From the NCBI GenBank assembly GCA_964455525.1, contig CAYVWR010000003.1, positions 62,001 through 126,000 on the forward strand: DNA of 64,000 bases, given 5' to 3'. Below the pieces are notes generated by a model, which was not told where the DNA came from, did not search any database, and saw only the letters and a program-made list of their open reading frames with translations. The stretch comes from JAFDZV01 sp964455525. GTDB taxonomy: Bacteria > Bacteroidota > Ignavibacteria > OLB7. The translations under genes and the position numbers were made by a program. Positions 52,017 to 61,949 of the stretch are shown here, in pieces; within the stretch, counting starts at the first letter, position 1; every line of letters begins with the position of its first letter.

Positions 52017-53159
52017 TTACGTTTCCGGCTGGAACTTCTCGACCTCTTCGAGCACCGCCGAGACGATCTCATCCTCCCTGATTCGCCGGATAACCTCGCC
52101 TTTGCGGTAGAGGATGCCAACGCCCTTGCCAGCCGCTATCCCGATATCTGCCTCGGATGCCTCGCCGGGACCGTTGACAACGCAGCCCAGCAGGGCGATC
52201 TTCACCGGCTTTTTCTGCCCTTGCAGTGCCTCCTCCAGTTCCCGCGTCACCTTGAACAGGTCGATCTCCAGGCGTCCGCAGGTAGGACAAGCGATGATCT
52301 CCACGCCACGCGAGGCAAGCCCGAGCGAGCGAAGGATCTCCTTGCCCACCTCTACCTCCTTCTCAGGCTCGTCGGTCAGCGAAACCCGGATGGTATCGCC
52401 AATGCCTTCTGCCAGCAGGGTTCCAATGCCCACCGATGATTTGATCGTTCCCACCCGTGTTGTCCCCGCCTCGGTAACGCCAAGATGGAGGGGGTAATCG
52501 GTTCGCTCGGCGATAAGCCTGTACGCCTCGATCATCAGGCGGACATCGGTGGACTTGACCGAGATGATCATATCGCTGAACCCGAAGTCCTCACCGATTC
52601 CGGTGTGGCGCATTGCCGACTCGAAGAGCGCCTCGGCGGTGGGATAGCCGTATTTCTCCAGGATATCCTTTTCCAGCGATCCCGAGTTGACGCCGATACG
52701 GATCGGGATGCCGCGCAGCTTGGCCGCATCAAGAACCTGATGGATGCGATCCTGCGAGCCGATGTTGCCAGGATTGATCCTGACCTTTGCCACGCCCCCC
52801 TCGATAGCCTTCAGAGCGAAGACATGGTTGAAGTGGATATCGGCCACGATCGGTATGGCGGAGCCACGCACGATATCACCGATCGCCTCGGCAGCCTCCC
52901 AGTCGTTCACCGTCACACGGACGATATCGACCCCTGCTTCTTCGCAACGCCTGATCTGCGCTATCGTGGCCTCGGGGTCGCCGGTCTTGGTCTTGGTCAT
53001 CGTCTGCACGGAGACCGGTGCGCCGGCACCGATCGGCACATCACCTATCATAACGCGGCGCGACCTGCGCCGCCGGAACGGTGCGGTGGCAATGGGAAGC
53101 TCGTTCTCTGCGGAGCCGTTTTGTCCGATGATCGGAATGTCGAGAGCGTTCGTGTTCAT
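52017..53159 (-). CDS. ispG: 4-hydroxy-3-methylbut-2-enyl-diphosphate synthase
   Basis: 380 residues, the short (bacterial, single-barrel) form. The TIM-barrel part shows VQTMTKTKTGDPEATIAQIR, EEAGVDIVRVTVNDWEAAEA, IPIVADIHFNHVFALKAIEG and VAKVRINPGNIG. The C-terminal cluster domain has the three Cys ligands in ACPTCGRLEIDL and LGCVVNGPGEASEADIGIAA, with the Glu of NGPGE completing the 4Fe-4S site. It makes HMBPP in the MEP isoprenoid pathway, reducing a cyclic diphosphate with ferredoxin/flavodoxin. A strong terminator is at 51950. The upstream neighbour is the rhomboid gene on the same strand, 91 bp away. Confidence 0.95.
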   Translation of the reverse strand: MNTNALDIPIIGQNGSAENELPIATAPFRRRRSRRVMIGDVPIGAGAPVSVQTMTKTKTGDPEATIAQIRRCEEAGVDIVRVTVNDWEAAEAIGDIVRGSAIPIVADIHFNHVFALKAIEGGVAKVRINPGNIGSQDRIHQVLDAAKLRGIPIRIGVNSGSLEKDILEKYGYPTAEALFESAMRHTGIGEDFGFSDMIISVKSTDVRLMIEAYRLIAERTDYPLHLGVTEAGTTRVGTIKSSVGIGTLLAEGIGDTIRVSLTDEPEKEVEVGKEILRSLGLASRGVEIIACPTCGRLEIDLFKVTRELEEALQGQKKPVKIALLGCVVNGPGEASEADIGIAAGKGVGILYRKGEVIRRIREDEIVSAVLEEVEKFQPET

Positions 53160-53250
53160 CTGGTATGCTGAATATCCTTGTACGTGCGTTCCCTATATCC
53201 ACGCCGGCACGAAACGTTCCTTGAAGGGACCACGGCCGGCCATGGAACCA

Positions 53251-54210
53251 TCATCGCATTTTCTTGCTCGCTTCCTGTAACATCGCCTTCTCTTCCTCGG
53301 TCAGATTCTGATAACCGGAGACCGATATCTTATCGAGAATCTGGTCGATCCGTGCCTGATTATCGCCAAAATCCATTGGAGCAGGCCCGGTCCCCCGCGA
53401 TGGGGTGTGCTGCACATCGCGATGGCGCGCCTCGATGATCTGCGGGTCCGGCTGTGGACGGCGGGCCGAGCGATCGAAGGAGATGATCGTTGGCTCCGTG
53501 CCGAGGTTATTGCCCGCGGATCGATTGAAGAGGCCAGGGAACGGGACGTTATTGCTGCCAAACTTCAGCAGGAGATAGCCCACAAGCGCGCCGCCAAGAT
53601 GTGCAAAATGGGCTATGCCATCCCCGCCCCGGAAGATGCCGAGATAGAGATCGACCCCCGCCACCAGCAACACCGCATATTTCGCCCGCATGGGCAGAAA
53701 GAACATGATGAAGATGAGCCGGTCGGGAAAGGTAAGGCCGAATGCGATCATCACCCCCATAATCGCCCCGGATGCGCCAACCGTTGGCGCTCCGGTGTTC
53801 ATAAGCAGTGTGATCACCGAATGGATCACCCCGGCGCCCAGCCCGCAGAGGATATAATACACCAGGAAGCGTTTCGATCCCCACATCTGCTCCAGCTCGA
53901 CCCCGAACATCCAGAGCACGATCATATTGAAGAAGATGTGGGTGAACCCGCCATGCAGGAACATGTAGGTGAAATACTGCCAGATGCCGAACCACTCCGA
54001 ATCAATCGGCCGGAGCGATCCATAGATTGACAGATAGGAGACATAATGGACCCCGGTCGAGGTCTCAATGCCAACCGAGGCTATCTTCAAGCCTGGCAGG
54101 ATCACTGTATCCAGCAGAAAGATCAGGACGTTGATCCCCAGCAACCATTTGATCACTGGTGGAAACATACTGAGAGGACTGCCGCCGAAACGGCTAGCAT
54201 AGTACGACAT
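53251..54210 (-). CDS. rhomboid family intramembrane serine protease
   Basis: 319 residues. Six core transmembrane segments are seen. The catalytic Ser147 is in PTVGASGAIMGVMIAFGLTF and the catalytic His204 in DGIAHFAHLGGALVGYLLLK. Other family marks are FTYMFLHGGFTHIFFNMIVL, with Asn95, and the loop region ELEQMWGSKRFLVYYILCGL. After residue ~217 comes a polar C-terminal tail of ~100 residues, rich in Arg, Pro and Gln, ending in a helix (ARIDQILDKISVSG). It cuts transmembrane segments of partner proteins. The ATG is at 54208-54210. The preceding gene pgk is transcribed in the same direction, but 138 bp away. Confidence 0.94.
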   Translation of the reverse strand: MSYYASRFGGSPLSMFPPVIKWLLGINVLIFLLDTVILPGLKIASVGIETSTGVHYVSYLSIYGSLRPIDSEWFGIWQYFTYMFLHGGFTHIFFNMIVLWMFGVELEQMWGSKRFLVYYILCGLGAGVIHSVITLLMNTGAPTVGASGAIMGVMIAFGLTFPDRLIFIMFFLPMRAKYAVLLVAGVDLYLGIFRGGDGIAHFAHLGGALVGYLLLKFGSNNVPFPGLFNRSAGNNLGTEPTIISFDRSARRPQPDPQIIEARHRDVQHTPSRGTGPAPMDFGDNQARIDQILDKISVSGYQNLTEEEKAMLQEASKKMR

Positions 54211-54347
54211 CGTTATTTCCCCGTAACAGGTCGTTCATTTCCGTCTGGAAGACGCACGCTTTCAGATGGGATTGTCCAGGCCGGCCCGATGACTACCTGA
54301 TATCCATCGCTGGTATCATACAACATAACTGCCGCAAGCCGGGCCGC

Positions 54348-55544
54348 CTACGACTCAAGTGCTTTCACACCCGGCAGTTCCTTTCCTTCAAGAAATTCGA
54401 GCGATGCGCCGCCACCTGTGGAGACATGGGATACCTTCTCGGCCATTCCCAGCTCGGCGATCGCCGCTGCGGAATCGCCGCCCCCGACAATCGTGGTTGC
54501 TCCACGCTCCGTTGCTACGGTCAACGCCTCGGCGATCGCCTTGGTTCCTGCTGCAAATTTCTGCATCTCGAAGACCCCCATCGGGCCATTCCAGACAACC
54601 GTTTTTGCCACCGCAATACGCTCGGCAAAGGCGATACGGCTCTGCGGTCCGATGTCAAGCCCCATCCAGCCGGATGGCATCTCGTCGATCGGCACAATTC
54701 TGGTCTCGGCGTCCTCGGCAAACCTATCGGCCACTACCGCGTCGCTCGGCAGGATAAGGGCTACGTTGTTCGATGCGGCATCGGCCAGTATCTGGCGCGC
54801 CATGCCAACCTTATCCTCTTCCACAAGCGACGCGCCGATCTCCTTTCCCTGCGCCTTGAAGAATGTAAACATCATGCCGCCGCCAATCAGGATCGCATCG
54901 CAACGCTCAAGCAACGAGTTGATGACATCGATCTTGCCGGAGATCTTCGATCCGCCCAGAATCGCTACAAACGGGCGCTTGGGGTTGGCAACCGCATCGC
55001 CGAGGAATTTCAGTTCCTTCAGCAGAAGATACCCGGCGGCTTTCTCGTGAATAAAATGAGTGATGCCTTCGGTGGATGCGTGAGCGCGGTGTGCCGTGCC
55101 AAATGCATCGTTGATATAGATATCGCCTAGCCCTGCAAGCTGACGGGCAAAGCTTTTGTCGTTGGCCTCCTCCTCCTTGTAGAACCGGAGGTTCTCAAGA
55201 AGGATCACATCGCCATCGGCCATTCCTGCCACCAGCAGCTTGACATCGTTGCCGACGCAGTCCGGGGCAAGCGGTACCTCCTTGCCGAGAAGCTTCGACA
55301 GACGCTCTGCGGCGGGGCGGAGGGAGTAGCGTGCGTCACGTTCCCCCTTCGGCCTGCCAAGATGCGACATCAGGACCGCCCGGCCACCATGATCGACAAT
55401 CCAGCGGATGGTCTCAAGCGATTCAACGATGCGCTTGTCGTCGGTAATGGCACCGGAATCATCGAGCGGCACATTGAAATCAACGCGCACAAGGACGCGT
55501 TTGCCTGCAAGATCGAGCTGGTCGATTGATCGAACGTTGGTCAT
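54348..55544 (-). CDS. pgk: phosphoglycerate kinase
   Basis: 398 residues. The N-domain has KRVLVRVDFNVPLDDSGAIT, SHLGRPKGERDARYSLRPAA and ILLENLRFYKEEEAN; the linker and C-domain show FVAILGGSKISGKIDVINSL, ILIGGGMMFTFFKAQGKEIG, VVWNGPMGVFEMQKFAAGTK and GGGDSAAAIAELG. All substrate- and nucleotide-binding motifs are intact. It makes ATP from 1,3-bisphosphoglycerate in glycolysis. It lies downstream of gap on the same strand; together they form the classic gap-pgk pair, separated by 206 bp that contain a hairpin (55663-55695). Confidence 0.96.
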   Translation of the reverse strand: MTNVRSIDQLDLAGKRVLVRVDFNVPLDDSGAITDDKRIVESLETIRWIVDHGGRAVLMSHLGRPKGERDARYSLRPAAERLSKLLGKEVPLAPDCVGNDVKLLVAGMADGDVILLENLRFYKEEEANDKSFARQLAGLGDIYINDAFGTAHRAHASTEGITHFIHEKAAGYLLLKELKFLGDAVANPKRPFVAILGGSKISGKIDVINSLLERCDAILIGGGMMFTFFKAQGKEIGASLVEEDKVGMARQILADAASNNVALILPSDAVVADRFAEDAETRIVPIDEMPSGWMGLDIGPQSRIAFAERIAVAKTVVWNGPMGVFEMQKFAAGTKAIAEALTVATERGATTIVGGGDSAAAIAELGMAEKVSHVSTGGGASLEFLEGKELPGVKALES

Positions 55545-55662
55545 GGCGTAGATGTTACGTTGTCAGTTGTTGCTGATTGCAGGGCCTGGTATCTCCAGGG
55601 TGGAACAAGGGGAGGGACGCGTGCGATCCTGTTGTACCGTTCCATATGAACCGGAATCTAAC

Positions 55663-55695
55663 GCAACGGGCGGAATTTTAACTCCCGCCCGTTGC
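55663..55695 (-). terminator. hairpin between gap and pgk
   Basis: GCAACGGGCGG (55663-55673) pairs exactly with CCGCCCGTTGC (55685-55695) around an AT-rich 11-base loop. The T-tract is weak. It may end part of the gap transcripts or act as a processing/stability element. Confidence 0.6.
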
Positions 55696-55750
55696 AATAA
55701 TTCATCGTTGACGTTATGCGGCGCTCCCCGCTCGGCCATTCCGGTTTCTG

Positions 55751-56749
<999 letters not shown>

Positions 56750-57050
56750 AGTGTGTGCTCTGCTCCTTGAGGGTTGGCCCGAGCGGGCGTGAATAAGAAC
56801 GGAAAACGAAAGGAAAAGCATGCAAACTTACGAATTCATCAAGCGCCGGTGATGACAGTCGGTAACAGGAACGCCGGTGGCGTGCTTCTGATGAACACTC
56901 CGGCGGGTGGGGCCATATTCTGCGTATGGGAAGCTCTCGGCAGGGGCTGCCAACAGGAGAATCGTACGGGCATGACGTTCGCTGCAACCGTGCGCATCGT
57001 TATATTCGCCAACTTTCTTTGAGAGAATTACGCCTGACATTATTTCAGCT

Positions 57051-57057
57051 AAAGGAG
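57051..57057 (+). promoter_or_regulatory. Shine-Dalgarno site selecting ATG 57064 of proS
   Basis: AAAGGAG, six bases before the ATG at 57064. It excludes the in-frame upstream start at 56926. Confidence 0.7.
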
Positions 57058-57063
57058 ACTTCC

Positions 57064-58506
57064 ATGTCCGAAGCGGTCACGCCGCGCAGCCAGGACTATT
57101 CCGCCTGGTATATCGAGGTAATTCAGCGAGCCAAATTGGTTGATTATGGTCCGGTAAAGGGGACGATGGTCATTCGCCCGTACGGCTATGCGATCTGGGA
57201 GCATATTCAGCAGCAGCTCGATGCACGTTTCAAGGCCACCGGGCATGAGAACGCCTATTTCCCGATGTTCATCCCGTATTCCTTTCTCCAGAAAGAGGCG
57301 GAACATGTCGAAGGATTCTCCCCGGAGCTTGCGCTGGTAACTCATGCCGGGGGCAAGCAGCTCGAAGAGCCGCTTGTGGTACGGCCGACATCCGAGACGA
57401 TCATCAATCATATGTATGCCCAGTGGGTGAAGTCCTACCGCGATCTGCCGATCCTGATAAATCAGTGGGCAAATGTGGTGCGCTGGGAGCTTCGTACCAG
57501 GCCATTTCTCCGCACTACGGAGTTTCTCTGGCAGGAAGGGCATACCGCCCATGCAACCGCCCCCGAGGCGGAGGAGGAGACGCTCAAGATGCTCGGGGTC
57601 TATGCCGATTTCGCCATGAACGAAGCGGCCATACCAGTGGTGCCGGGACGCAAGTCGAACATCGAGAAATTTGCCGGTGCGGTCCGTTCCTATACCATCG
57701 AGGCGATGATGGGAGATGGCAAGGCGCTTCAGGCGGGGACAAGCCATAATCTCGGCCAGAATTTTGCGCGTGCCTTCGAGACCCGGTATCTGAACCAGAA
57801 TGGGGAGCTGGAGTATGTCTGGCAGACCTCCTGGGGAGTGAGCACCCGTATGGTGGGGGGAGTCATCATGACACACGGGGACGACAAGGGGCTTATCCTT
57901 CCGCCCCGTCTTGCACCGTTCCAGGTGGTGATCGTGCCGATCTGGAACAAGGAAGAGGATAAGCCCGCAGTTCGGGAGAAGGTGGCGGAAGTGGAGGCCA
58001 TTCTCCGCCAGGCCGGTGTGCGTGTCAAGAGCGATCTCAGCGAGCAGGATACCGCCGGTTGGAAGTTCAACGAGTGGGAGATGCGCGGCGTGCCGCTGCG
58101 CATCGAGATCGGCCCGAAGGATGTTGCCAAGGATGCTGTTGTCTTCGCCCGGCGCGATCGTCCCGGCAAGGAGGGGAAGCAGTTTGGCATCCCGACCGCA
58201 GAGGTGGGGCATACCGCAATCGAGTGGCTCAAGGATATCCAGGCATCGCTCCTGCAACGAGCCATCGAGTTCCGCGATAGCAATATCGTCGATGTGGAGA
58301 ATGCAGACCAGTTCCGTGATGTGGTTGGTTCGGGCAAGTGGGCACGTGCCTGGTGGGCCGGAAGCGATGCCCAGGAGAGGCAGTTGAAGGAGGAGACCGG
58401 GGCCACGCTCCGCTGTTATCCCCTTGAGCAGCCCGGAGGAACCGGAGCCTGTTTCCTTACCGGCGCCGAGGCCGGGGAGGTAGCTCTGTTCAGCCGCGCA
58501 TATTGA
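57064..58506 (+). CDS. proS: prolyl-tRNA synthetase (ProS type 3, eukaryote/archaea-like form)
   Basis: 480 residues from MSEAVTPRSQDYSAWYIEVI. Class II core: DYGPVKGTMVIRPYGYAIWE (motif 1 region), GKQLEEPLVVRPTSETIINH, NVVRWELRTRPFLRTTEFLW (motif 2) and QTSWGVSTRMVGGVIMTHGD (motif 3). The anticodon-binding domain begins at LPPRLAPFQVVIVPIWN. The C-terminus carries the short Cys/Gly tail (LRCYPLEQPGGTGACFLTGA) of the non-editing type. It charges tRNA-Pro. The start is supported by AAAGGAG. A strong terminator follows at 58579. Confidence 0.96.
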   Translation: MSEAVTPRSQDYSAWYIEVIQRAKLVDYGPVKGTMVIRPYGYAIWEHIQQQLDARFKATGHENAYFPMFIPYSFLQKEAEHVEGFSPELALVTHAGGKQLEEPLVVRPTSETIINHMYAQWVKSYRDLPILINQWANVVRWELRTRPFLRTTEFLWQEGHTAHATAPEAEEETLKMLGVYADFAMNEAAIPVVPGRKSNIEKFAGAVRSYTIEAMMGDGKALQAGTSHNLGQNFARAFETRYLNQNGELEYVWQTSWGVSTRMVGGVIMTHGDDKGLILPPRLAPFQVVIVPIWNKEEDKPAVREKVAEVEAILRQAGVRVKSDLSEQDTAGWKFNEWEMRGVPLRIEIGPKDVAKDAVVFARRDRPGKEGKQFGIPTAEVGHTAIEWLKDIQASLLQRAIEFRDSNIVDVENADQFRDVVGSGKWARAWWAGSDAQERQLKEETGATLRCYPLEQPGGTGACFLTGAEAGEVALFSRAY

Positions 58507-58578
58507 TTGTGCGCAGAGATAGGGCGTGCCCGTAGAGATTCCACAGCCAGGTATGGTGCCACCTGACAGGTTACGATG

Positions 58579-58605
58579 GCCCACTTCGGCGATGCCGAGG
58601 TGGGC
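58579..58605 (+). terminator. intrinsic terminator of proS
   Basis: GCCCACTTCGGC (58579-58590) pairs with GCCGAGGTGGGC (58594-58605), one G-U pair, followed by TGTTCTTTCT. Confidence 0.85.
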
Positions 58606-58646
58606 TGTTCTTTCTATTGATTCCGATTTCCATAAGAGCTTATCGT

Positions 58647-59150
58647 ATGAAACGCTATTCGATTATCGCAGGGCCTGCATTGATGTGCGGGATGCTGGTG
58701 GCGCTGCTCTATGGCTCTGCCGGTTGTTCCGATAATCCCATCGAGGGCGGTCCTGGCGGACAGTTCTCGGAGATAGAGACGAGCATTCATCAGAAGGTCA
58801 ATGCCCACCGTGCCGCCCAGGGATTGCCCCCGCTGGCGATGGTATCGGTCATGGTCGAGCAGTCACGTGTTCATAGCAGGAACATGGCAGCCGGACGAAC
58901 CTCGGTTGACCATGATGGGTTCCAGAGCCGGGTGGATGAGATTCGGAAGACCGTTCCGCTGATAAGCGCCGGGGAAAACGTCGCCTATAATGTGGGGTTT
59001 GATGATCCGGCACGCAAGGCGGTCGATGACTGGCTTGCAAGCCCCGGACATCGTAGAAACATCGAAGGGGAGTTCAACGTGACCGGCATAGGAGTGGAGC
59101 GCAATGGCAGGGGGGAGTATTACTTCACGCAGATCTTCGGAAAGCGCTGA
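58647..59150 (+). CDS. CAP (SCP/PR1-like) domain lipoprotein
   Basis: 167 residues from MKRYSIIAGPALMCGMLVAL. Signal peptide with the lipobox Cys in GSAGC. The CAP domain shows IHQKVNAHRAAQGLPPLAMV, QSRVHSRNMAAGRTSVDHDG and ISAGENVAYNVGF, with the conserved His, Glu and the DWLASPGHRRNIEGEFNVTG region including the second His. The family binds lipids or acts as a secreted enzyme or inhibitor in many kingdoms; the bacterial role is mostly unknown. Expected on the outer membrane. The next gene is a MarR regulator, 60 bp downstream. Confidence 0.9.
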   Translation: MKRYSIIAGPALMCGMLVALLYGSAGCSDNPIEGGPGGQFSEIETSIHQKVNAHRAAQGLPPLAMVSVMVEQSRVHSRNMAAGRTSVDHDGFQSRVDEIRKTVPLISAGENVAYNVGFDDPARKAVDDWLASPGHRRNIEGEFNVTGIGVERNGRGEYYFTQIFGKR

Positions 59151-59210
59151 GAGTATGCTCCGGTATCGTTGATGAGGTTGTCGTGGTGGAACCTTTAACT
59201 TGCATGCACT

Positions 59211-59747
59211 ATGGGTGAGCTGATTCGCAAACGCCTTGAACAGACAAAATCGTTCGAGAACCTGGCCCAGGAGGCGATGCTGAACCTGATGATCGCGGCG
59301 GGGCATCTGAACGAGTGGAACGACAAGGTCTGCACCGAACATGGCATCACCCGGTCGCAGTATAATGTGCTTCGCATCCTTCGGGGAGTGTATCCGGGCG
59401 GACATCCCAGACAGGAGATCACCCGCAGGATGGTTGATCGCTCCCCTGACGTTACCCGGCTGATCGATCGTCTGGAGAAGGCAGGGTTTGTGGAGCGGGA
59501 TCGCACCGATCAGGATCGCAGGCTTTCCATTGCCAGAATAACGCAAAGGGGACTGGAACTGTTGGAGCAGATCGCCCCCGATTTCGACAGGTTGTATGCG
59601 CATCTCACTTGTACGCTGGATGCACGGGATATGCAGGAGCTTTCGAGAATCTGCGAGAAGATATATGGAGGCACGGGCTTCTCTCTGAAGAGGCGGGCGA
59701 ACGGAGGGGACGCGCCAGATGAGGGTGCTCTGGAGATGACCGGCTGA
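59211..59747 (+). CDS. MarR-family transcriptional regulator
   Basis: 178 residues. The N-terminal helices lead into the winged helix: GITRSQYNVLRILRGVYPGG, HPRQEITRRMVDRSPDVTRL, IDRLEKAGFVERDRTDQDRR and LSIARITQRGLELLEQIAPD. The recognition helix and the D-x-R-R wing (TDQDRRLSIARIT) are the family signature. These dimers usually repress nearby genes and are released by small phenolic or oxidising ligands. Its target could be itself or the CAP gene directly upstream. The C-terminal ~25 residues are polar. No convincing ribosome site precedes the ATG at 59211. Confidence 0.92.
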   Translation: MGELIRKRLEQTKSFENLAQEAMLNLMIAAGHLNEWNDKVCTEHGITRSQYNVLRILRGVYPGGHPRQEITRRMVDRSPDVTRLIDRLEKAGFVERDRTDQDRRLSIARITQRGLELLEQIAPDFDRLYAHLTCTLDARDMQELSRICEKIYGGTGFSLKRRANGGDAPDEGALEMTG

Positions 59748-59851
59748 ACGCTCCGCTCGTGCTTCTGCGGTCGGAGAAGAGGGCTGTGCCGATCGGGGCA
59801 CTCTTTCTGTTGCGCTGGGCCTTCGTCCCGGCGATCGCTTGCTCGGTTGCC

Positions 59852-61891
59852 CTATTCTTCGCTCACCACCCAGCGCTCGGCGATCTCCTCCGGCATTGCA
59901 TCGATGAAACGCGATGGCTTCGACAGCACCATGCCGCTCTCCCGGTCGTAGATATTGGTGGGATAGCTGATAAGCAGCCGATCCTTGGCGCGTGTCGTGG
60001 CCACATACATCAGGCGCCGTTCCTCCTCGATCGCATCAAGGCTGCGCGCCGCATAAACCGATGGAAACCGCCCGTCGAGCGCCCAGATGATAAAGACCGT
60101 GTTGTACTCCAGTCCTTTTGCCGAGTGGATGGTAGAGAGCACGAGTTTCTCATCCTCATGCCCGGCTTCCATGCCGATCACCGATTCATTTGGCGGTTCC
60201 AGCGCCATATCTGCCAGAAAGGAGCCAAGCGAGCGATAGCGCGCCGCGATTTCCGCGAACATCTCCACATCCTTCAGGCGTTTGCTGTAATCATCGTACT
60301 TGCCCTGCATGATCGGGCGGTAATACTCGATCAACCGGTCTACCTTCTCCGGCACCGCGAGCCGCTCGGCCCGTAGTTCCGTGAGCGTTGCGAAGAGTGC
60401 TCCCGTCGCATCGTTGCCCACGCGGCGTGCAAGCTCGTCGCTTCCAGGCCCGATCTGAAGCCGTCCCCCCGCTATCTCATCGATCAGGCGTTGTGCAATG
60501 CGCGGGCCTACTCCCTGCAACAGCAGCAGTATCCGGTTCCAGCTTACCACGTCCTGCGGGTTGTGAAGCACACGGAGATAGGCTATCAGATCCTTGACAT
60601 GGGCGGTTTCGATGAACTTGAACCCTCCCATCTTCACATAGGGAATGTTGGCCTTGTTCAATTCTATCTCCAGATCGAACGAGAGAAAGCTGGAGCGGAA
60701 GAGCACGGCTATGTCGTTCAGTTCGATACCTTCTTCGCGAAGCTCAAGCACCCGCTGCACCACAAACTGCGATTGGAGCTGCTCGTCGGCGGCGGAGATG
60801 ATCGCCGGAAGCTCATCGCTCATGCGCCGTGTGTAGAGATGCTTTTCGTACTTCTCGGCGGCGTGACGCAGCACTTCATTGGTCAGGTCGAGTATCGGCT
60901 GGGTGGAGCGATAGTTCTCCTCCAGGGTGATGATGGTCGTGCCTGGAAACGATGTTGGAAAATCCATGATGTTTCGGAAGTTCGCCCCCCGGAAGCTGTA
61001 GATCGATTGCGAGTCATCGCCTACGGCCATCACGTTCCGATGCTTCATCCCGAGCAGGCGCACGATTTCGTGCTGTAGCTTGTTGGTATCCTGATACTCG
61101 TCCACCATGATATACCGATGCTGGTCGCCGAGATGACCCCGTATCTCGGGCGAGCGCTCCAGCAGAGCCAGCATGTTGATGAGCAGGTCATCATAGTCCA
61201 TCAGGTTATGGCCGCGTTTGTAGTCCTGATAGGCTCGTGCAAGCCCTTGTATCTCCTCCACAAGCCGATTGTACTGCGGGTATTCCTCTGTGATGATCTC
61301 TTCTATCGGGATCAGGCGGTTTACCGATGCCGAGATCATCGTGCCAAGCGTGGACTTGCGTGGGAACCGCATCCCCTTGGTATCGTATCCCATCCTTGCG
61401 CGAAGCAGGTTGACCACATCCTCGCTATCCCCCTGATCGAGAATCGTGAAGTTTCCGGCATAGCCGATCATCGTAGCATATTTCCTGAGCGTGAGGTTGG
61501 CAAAGGAGTGAAACGTGCCACCGTTCACCTGCTCTGCCCTGGGGCCGACAAGCGCCGAGGCGCGCCGTAACATCTCCTGCGAGGCCTTTCGGGTGAATGT
61601 CAGCAGCAGGATGTTCTCCGGCCTCACTCCCATCTCGATCATACGGGAGACACGATACACCAGGGTGCGGGTCTTCCCCGTGCCCGCTCCAGCCACAACC
61701 AGCATTGGGCCTTCCACCTGCTCTACGGCTGCAAGTTGTGCCGCGTTCAGCTCGTCAGCGTAGCGGATACGAAACTTCGCGACCCCTTCGGCCTCGCTCT
61801 TCCTTTTCAGGACGAATGTTCGGCGAGGAGCCGGGGGCGTAGTCTCGGGAAGATTGCGGGGAGCGTCGCCGTCAGGATCGTTCTGCATCAT
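59852..61891 (-). CDS. UvrD/PcrA/Rep-like ATP-dependent DNA helicase
   Basis: About 679 residues. The Walker A motif is MLVVAGAGTGKTRTLVYRVS, followed by ENILLLTFTRKASQEM (motif Ia), YIMVDEYQDTNKLQHEIVRL (motif II, DExx), MAVGDDSQSIYSFRGANFRN (motif III), TLEENYRSTQPILDLTNEVL (motif IV region), LSTIHSAKGLEYNTVFII (motif V) and RRLMYVATTRAKDRLLISYP (motif VI). Superfamily 1 3'-5' helicase. The length (shorter than UvrD, about 720) and the order fit a UvrD- or PcrA-type repair helicase. Starts are possible at 61888, 61891 or a TTG at 61906. It lies upstream of nothing on the same strand except the lipoprotein gene at 61950. Confidence 0.94.
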   Translation of the reverse strand: MMQNDPDGDAPRNLPETTPPAPRRTFVLKRKSEAEGVAKFRIRYADELNAAQLAAVEQVEGPMLVVAGAGTGKTRTLVYRVSRMIEMGVRPENILLLTFTRKASQEMLRRASALVGPRAEQVNGGTFHSFANLTLRKYATMIGYAGNFTILDQGDSEDVVNLLRARMGYDTKGMRFPRKSTLGTMISASVNRLIPIEEIITEEYPQYNRLVEEIQGLARAYQDYKRGHNLMDYDDLLINMLALLERSPEIRGHLGDQHRYIMVDEYQDTNKLQHEIVRLLGMKHRNVMAVGDDSQSIYSFRGANFRNIMDFPTSFPGTTIITLEENYRSTQPILDLTNEVLRHAAEKYEKHLYTRRMSDELPAIISAADEQLQSQFVVQRVLELREEGIELNDIAVLFRSSFLSFDLEIELNKANIPYVKMGGFKFIETAHVKDLIAYLRVLHNPQDVVSWNRILLLLQGVGPRIAQRLIDEIAGGRLQIGPGSDELARRVGNDATGALFATLTELRAERLAVPEKVDRLIEYYRPIMQGKYDDYSKRLKDVEMFAEIAARYRSLGSFLADMALEPPNESVIGMEAGHEDEKLVLSTIHSAKGLEYNTVFIIWALDGRFPSVYAARSLDAIEEERRLMYVATTRAKDRLLISYPTNIYDRESGMVLSKPSRFIDAMPEEIAERWVVSEE

Positions 61892-61949
61892 ACTGATAGT
61901 ATACAAAAGGGGGGAGATACGGCATCACGCCAGGCCATACCATGGGGGG

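Noticed and set aside
57049..58584. 511-codon minus-strand open frame
   Set aside because: Antisense shadow of proS, which has complete class II motifs and a good ribosome site.
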